The notes beneath the pieces were generated by a model. It saw only the letters and a list, made by a program, of their open reading frames with translations, made no database searches and was not told where the DNA came from. The translations under genes were made by a program, and so were the position numbers. This document shows, one piece after another, positions 60,530 through 64,000 of a DNA stretch of 64,000 nucleotides. Each line of letters begins with the position of its first letter. Within the stretch, counting starts at the first letter, position 1. Source of the stretch: Streptomyces sp. NBC_00433 (GTDB taxonomy: Bacteria; Actinomycetota; Actinomycetes; Streptomycetales; Streptomycetaceae); the NCBI GenBank assembly GCA_036015235.1, contig CP107926.1, positions 682,001 to 746,000 of the forward strand, written 5' to 3'.

Positions 60530-63500
60530 TCACCTCGCGGTGACCGCCGGGCTGTTGTAGCCCTCCACCCGCAGCTCGGGCCGGCCCGAGGGCAGCGCGT
60601 GCGCGGGCCAGGACAGCGTGACCGTACGGGACTCGCCGGGGAGCAGCCACAGGTAGTTGTCGCCGTAGAGCGTCGGCAGCACCCGCCCGCCGGTGTGCTG
60701 GTCGAGCAGCGACAGCCGTACCATCGCGGCGACGGCGGACCCCCGGTTGCGTACGGTCGCGGTCAGCTCGCGGCGCGAGCCGTCGGTGGTGACCCGGCCG
60801 ATCGTGGCGGAGGTGCGGACCTGCCGGGCCGTGCTGAGCGCGGCCATGGCGGCGGGGGTGCGGTAGCGCCAGTAGGTGTTGCGGGACAGCTCGCGGCCCC
60901 GTCCGTCCGCCAGGACCAGCCGCAGCAGGTGCAGGTCGGGCAGGTCGTCGGTCCACCCGGCGGTGAAGGCCGCGGCTGTGGCGGCGGAGCCGACGTCCAC
61001 CCGGGCGGTGCGGGTGGCGCCGAGCCTGCGGCCCGCCAGGTCGTACGCCTGGGCGGTGACCCGGGCGCCGCGCAGCTCGCCCGCGGTGTGGTTGACCGCG
61101 ATGACCTGCCAGGTCACCGGGTCGGCCTGGACGTGCAGCGGCTCGCACCCCGACCTGGCCCCGTAGTAGGTGCCGTTGACGTCGAAGTCGTAGTCGTAGG
61201 TCTGCCACACGGTGCTGTGCCAGGCCGGGTGCGACATCCACAGCATCAACCCGCTGGCGTCGTCCCACAGATGGGCGTTCCACGCCTCGAACATGCTGCG
61301 CGTGTTCTCGTAGTTGACGAACTGCGCCTTGCGCGCGAAGTCGTCGAGGTCCCGTGCGGTGCCGAGCCTGGTCTCGATCGCGGCCTTGTAGTTCTGCGGG
61401 GCCTGATTCCCGCGCTCGCTCCAGTCGTGGTAGTACCAGGCGCCGCCGATCGGCCACTCGGGGCTGTCGCCCACGAGGTTGCGCATGCTCTCGGCGGTGG
61501 AGACCACCGGCATGCCGATCTCGGTGTGGAAGCCGAAGCTGCTGCTGCCGTAGGTCGCCGGGTCGTAGTAGCGCTCGGGCTCGACCCAGTTGTAGGGGCC
61601 GCCGCCGGTGATGATGCCGCCGGCCGAGTTGTTCTGGTAGAGGATGCCGGGGGCCTGCGACTGCACGGCGTCGCGCATGCCGTCGTCGATCGCCTTGGGC
61701 GGGTTGCCCTCGTTGGCGCCGCACCACACCACGACGCTGGGGTGGCTGCGGTAGCGCAGCACGGTGTCGCGGGCGAGGGCGTTGTAGGCGTCGTGGTCCG
61801 GCGGGTCCATGCCCCAGGCGTTCGGGAAGTCGTTCCACACCAGGATGCCGTGCTCGTCGCAGCTGGCGAAGAACTCCTCGCGGTCGCTGCTGCCGACCCA
61901 GTTGCGGATCATGGTGAAGTTCATGTCGCGGTGCATGCGCACCGCCGCGTCCATCCGCTCCGCGGGCATCCGGCGCAGCAGTTCGTCCCAGCCCCAGTTG
62001 CCGCCGCGGCACAGCACCCGCACCCCGTTGACGCTGATCCGCAGCGGGTCGGGGGAATTCTTCACGGACTTCACGTCCGTCCAGGTCTGCCCGTCGTCCG
62101 AGACCCGGATGACGTAGGTCTTGGGGTAGGCGGCCTCCCAGAGGATCGCCACCCGGTCGAAGGTCTGTGGTGAGCCGAGGTCGACCTGGATCCACTGGTG
62201 GTCGGCGTATTCGGAGGACCAGCGCGAGTTCGGGTTGCCGTCGGTGGCGTTGGCCGCCGGGTTGGACGGGTCCTCGGTGGAGGCGGTGACGTCGCGGCGC
62301 AGGGCCAGGTCGGTGTCGGGCCGGCTGCTGTCGACCACCGAGAGCGACCACAGCGAGTTGCCCCAGCTGGTCTGCCGTATTCCGCAGTCGATCCGCACGT
62401 AGCGGGCGGTCCGCGCCTCGAACTCCTCGGTCTGCAGGCTCGCGTCACCGCCGTTGAAGGGCAGCGGCACCGCGGAGTTGTCCACCGTCTTGGCGTCCGT
62501 CCAGGCCGAGCCGTCGGTGGAGACCTGCACCACGTAGGTCTTGGCGTAGGCCTGCTCCCAGGTCAGGTCGACCCGGTCGAAGGAGCGTACGGCCCCCAGG
62601 TCCAGCTGGAGCCACTGGTCGTCCTCGAAGGCGGAGGACCAGCGGGTGGCGGGGTCGCCGTCGGTGGCGTTGCCGGGTCCGTGGTCGTCCTCGTCCACGG
62701 TGGAGGAGGTCGCGGTCGCGTGCAGCGCGAGGTCCACGGAGGGCTGCGAGCTGTCCACGACGGCCGCCGTCCACAGCGAGGCGCCCCAGTCGGTCGCCCT
62801 GGTCAGGCAGTGGATCCGTACGTGGCGGGCGTTCTGCGCGCCGACGTCCACCGACTGGGTGTAGGCGTCGCCGCTGCCGTTGAAGGGCAGCGGCACCGCG
62901 TATTCGTAGCCGAACTGGCGGATGCCGAAGCGGGTGGTGCGCCGGTCGCTCTCGGTGCCGCCGACGGAGACCGTGGTGGCCAGGTCGTGCAGGGCCGCTT
63001 CGCCGAGGCCGTTGGGCCACCACACCTTCGGATCGCGCAGCCGCAGCCGGCTGAAGGCGTCGGGGGCGAAGGTGACGTCGAGGCTCTGCCCGGCGGGGAC
63101 GGTGACCTTGCGGGAGACGTGGACGTCGCCGAAGGAGGCGGAGACCGTCGCGGTGCGGTCGGCGTCGGCGGCATTGCGCACCGGCACGGTGAGGGTCAGT
63201 TCGGCGACGGAGGTGTCGGGCAGCACGGGCAGCACGGTGTCCACCCGCGGGTCGCCGATCAGGACGTCGCCGGTGGAGCGGAGCCTGACGTGGTTCCAGA
63301 TCCCGGACACCCGGTCCCGCACCGCGGGCATCCAGTCCCAGCCGGAGACGGCCAGGTAGGTGGGCGAGTTGAGGTTCATCTGCCCGGCGCCCGCGTCCAC
63401 CCAGGACTCCCCCGCGGGCCCCTTGTCGCCGGGGCTGCCGGGGATCGGCATCGGCGTGATCTTCACCGCGAGCGCGTTGCCGCCGTGCGCCGCCAGCAGG

Positions 63501-64000
63501 GCGGTGACATCGTGGGCCGAGCGGGCGAAGGGGTAGAGCAGCCCGCCGACCTGCCGGCCGTTGAGCCAGATGTCGGCCTGGTGGTTGACCCCGTCGAATT
63601 CCAGCCAGACCCGGCGGCCGGCGCCGGTGCGCAAGTCCCGCGGCAGCTCGAAGTCCCGCTTGTACCACCAGGAGTGGCGCGACAGGGCCTCGGGGATGTG
63701 CAGGTTGTTCAGGCCCTCGACCGGGTCGGGGAGCTTGCCCTGGTCGACCAGTGAGGCCAGCACGGTGCCGGGGACGGTCGCGGGCAGCCAGCCGCTGGTG
63801 TCGACGGTGGTACGGGACAGGTCCGCTCCCTCGCCGCCGGCCCAGTCGTCCATGGTCAGCGTCCAGCCGGACTCCAGCGGCACGGTCCCGTCCGCGGCGA
63901 CGGCCAGCGCGGGCGCCCGGTGGTCGTGCCGGCCCCAGTCGGTCCAGCCGGTGGCGCCGGCCCGGTGGGCGGGCGGGGTGCCGTAGACCTCGAAGCCGTT
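60530..64000 (-). CDS. GH2 beta-mannosidase/exo-glucosaminidase-like enzyme with inserted discoidin sequence, N-terminus beyond right edge
   Basis: The frame is open from the right edge. The visible 1156 residues show, in order: NGFEVYG, typical of a discoidin C-terminus; a GH2 sugar-binding jelly roll (VPGTVLASLVDQGKLPDPVEGLNN, WWYKRDFELP, NGRQVGG); a GH2 sandwich ending FGIRQFGYEYA; two tandem discoidin-like units (about 62,900-62,050); and the TIM barrel from RGGNWGWDELLRRM, with the acid/base Glu in WCGANEG (codon 61709-61711) and the nucleophile Glu probably in GFHTEIGMP (61520-61522). C-terminal Ig-like domains follow. The overall layout resembles exo-beta-glucosaminidases (CsxA) and beta-mannosidases of GH2. 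It is expected to be secreted, but the signal peptide is out of view. Exact sugar specificity is not decided. Confidence 0.88.
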   Translation of the reverse strand, partial: NGFEVYGTPPAHRAGATGWTDWGRHDHRAPALAVAADGTVPLESGWTLTMDDWAGGEGADLSRTTVDTSGWLPATVPGTVLASLVDQGKLPDPVEGLNNLHIPEALSRHSWWYKRDFELPRDLRTGAGRRVWLEFDGVNHQADIWLNGRQVGGLLYPFARSAHDVTALLAAHGGNALAVKITPMPIPGSPGDKGPAGESWVDAGAGQMNLNSPTYLAVSGWDWMPAVRDRVSGIWNHVRLRSTGDVLIGDPRVDTVLPVLPDTSVAELTLTVPVRNAADADRTATVSASFGDVHVSRKVTVPAGQSLDVTFAPDAFSRLRLRDPKVWWPNGLGEAALHDLATTVSVGGTESDRRTTRFGIRQFGYEYAVPLPFNGSGDAYTQSVDVGAQNARHVRIHCLTRATDWGASLWTAAVVDSSQPSVDLALHATATSSTVDEDDHGPGNATDGDPATRWSSAFEDDQWLQLDLGAVRSFDRVDLTWEQAYAKTYVVQVSTDGSAWTDAKTVDNSAVPLPFNGGDASLQTEEFEARTARYVRIDCGIRQTSWGNSLWSLSVVDSSRPDTDLALRRDVTASTEDPSNPAANATDGNPNSRWSSEYADHQWIQVDLGSPQTFDRVAILWEAAYPKTYVIRVSDDGQTWTDVKSVKNSPDPLRISVNGVRVLCRGGNWGWDELLRRMPAERMDAAVRMHRDMNFTMIRNWVGSSDREEFFASCDEHGILVWNDFPNAWGMDPPDHDAYNALARDTVLRYRSHPSVVVWCGANEGNPPKAIDDGMRDAVQSQAPGILYQNNSAGGIITGGGPYNWVEPERYYDPATYGSSSFGFHTEIGMPVVSTAESMRNLVGDSPEWPIGGAWYYHDWSERGNQAPQNYKAAIETRLGTARDLDDFARKAQFVNYENTRSMFEAWNAHLWDDASGLMLWMSHPAWHSTVWQTYDYDFDVNGTYYGARSGCEPLHVQADPVTWQVIAVNHTAGELRGARVTAQAYDLAGRRLGATRTARVDVGSAATAAAFTAGWTDDLPDLHLLRLVLADGRGRELSRNTYWRYRTPAAMAALSTARQVRTSATIGRVTTDGSRRELTATVRNRGSAVAAMVRLSLLDQHTGGRVLPTLYGDNYLWLLPGESRTVTLSWPAHALPSGRPELRVEGYNSPAVTAR

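Overview
The window is very GC-rich DNA with strong third-position G/C bias, GTG/TTG starts, KSQ-type modular PKS genes, F420-style LLM oxidoreductases and a phosphoketolase. This points to a Streptomyces-like actinomycete (family Streptomycetaceae or a close relative). Genes at both edges are cut: a SagB/McbC-type oxidase on the left and a glycoside hydrolase on the right.

Left region (about 1-31,000) is a hybrid PKS-NRPS biosynthetic cluster. A stand-alone SagB-type oxidase and a MarR regulator with a palindrome over its promoter precede a leftward operon whose genes overlap or nearly abut. In transcription order it holds: a PKS with a KSQ loading module and a fully reducing methylmalonate module; a PKS module KS-AT(malonyl)-DH-KR-ACP; an NRPS docking-Cy*-A(Cys)-PCP-TE; an NRPS docking-Cy*-A(Cys)-PCP; a GMC flavoenzyme; and an NRPS Cy*-A(Cys-like)-PCP-TE. 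A methyltransferase is divergent from the first PKS. Reading motifs, the acyl chain should be 4-methylhex-2-enoyl, extended with one to three cysteines as thiazoline/thiazole units. Three features stand out: all three Cy-type domains lack the first Asp of DxxxxD, two separate modules carry thioesterases, and two NRPSs carry near-equivalent TubC-type docking domains. Together they suggest a branched assembly line, or an unusual linear one. I do not recognise the product.

Middle region (about 31,000-36,100) holds a secreted FG-GAP/VCBS protein, signal peptidase II and a phosphoketolase.

Region 36,135-48,741 looks like a substrate-inducible catabolic locus. It encodes an NMT1/THI5-type ABC importer, a small unknown protein, HyuA and HyuB (hydantoinase/oxoprolinase subunits), an alpha/beta-hydrolase-fold protein lacking the usual Ser nucleophile, an LLM oxidoreductase, a divergent FAH-family enzyme and acyl-CoA ligase, and a GntR/FCD regulator. 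Similar TGTGCACA/GTATAC-centred palindromes lie upstream of three of its transcription units. Next to it (48,955-52,748) is a MarR regulator, a periplasmic-binding-fold protein without signal peptide, and an NCS1 permease with a cysteine-rich tail and a long structured leader.

Right region (52,900-64,000) holds a frameshifted Ig-like secreted protein, two paralogous aldo/keto reductases flanking a serine-hydrolase-like protein and a fructosamine-kinase/low-molecular-weight-phosphatase pair, a PhzF-like protein, a SAM methyltransferase, a membrane-anchored thaumatin-like protein and a GH2 enzyme with discoidin sequence inserted between its sandwich and barrel domains. Most rho-independent terminators are easily seen as 12-18 bp perfect hairpins.
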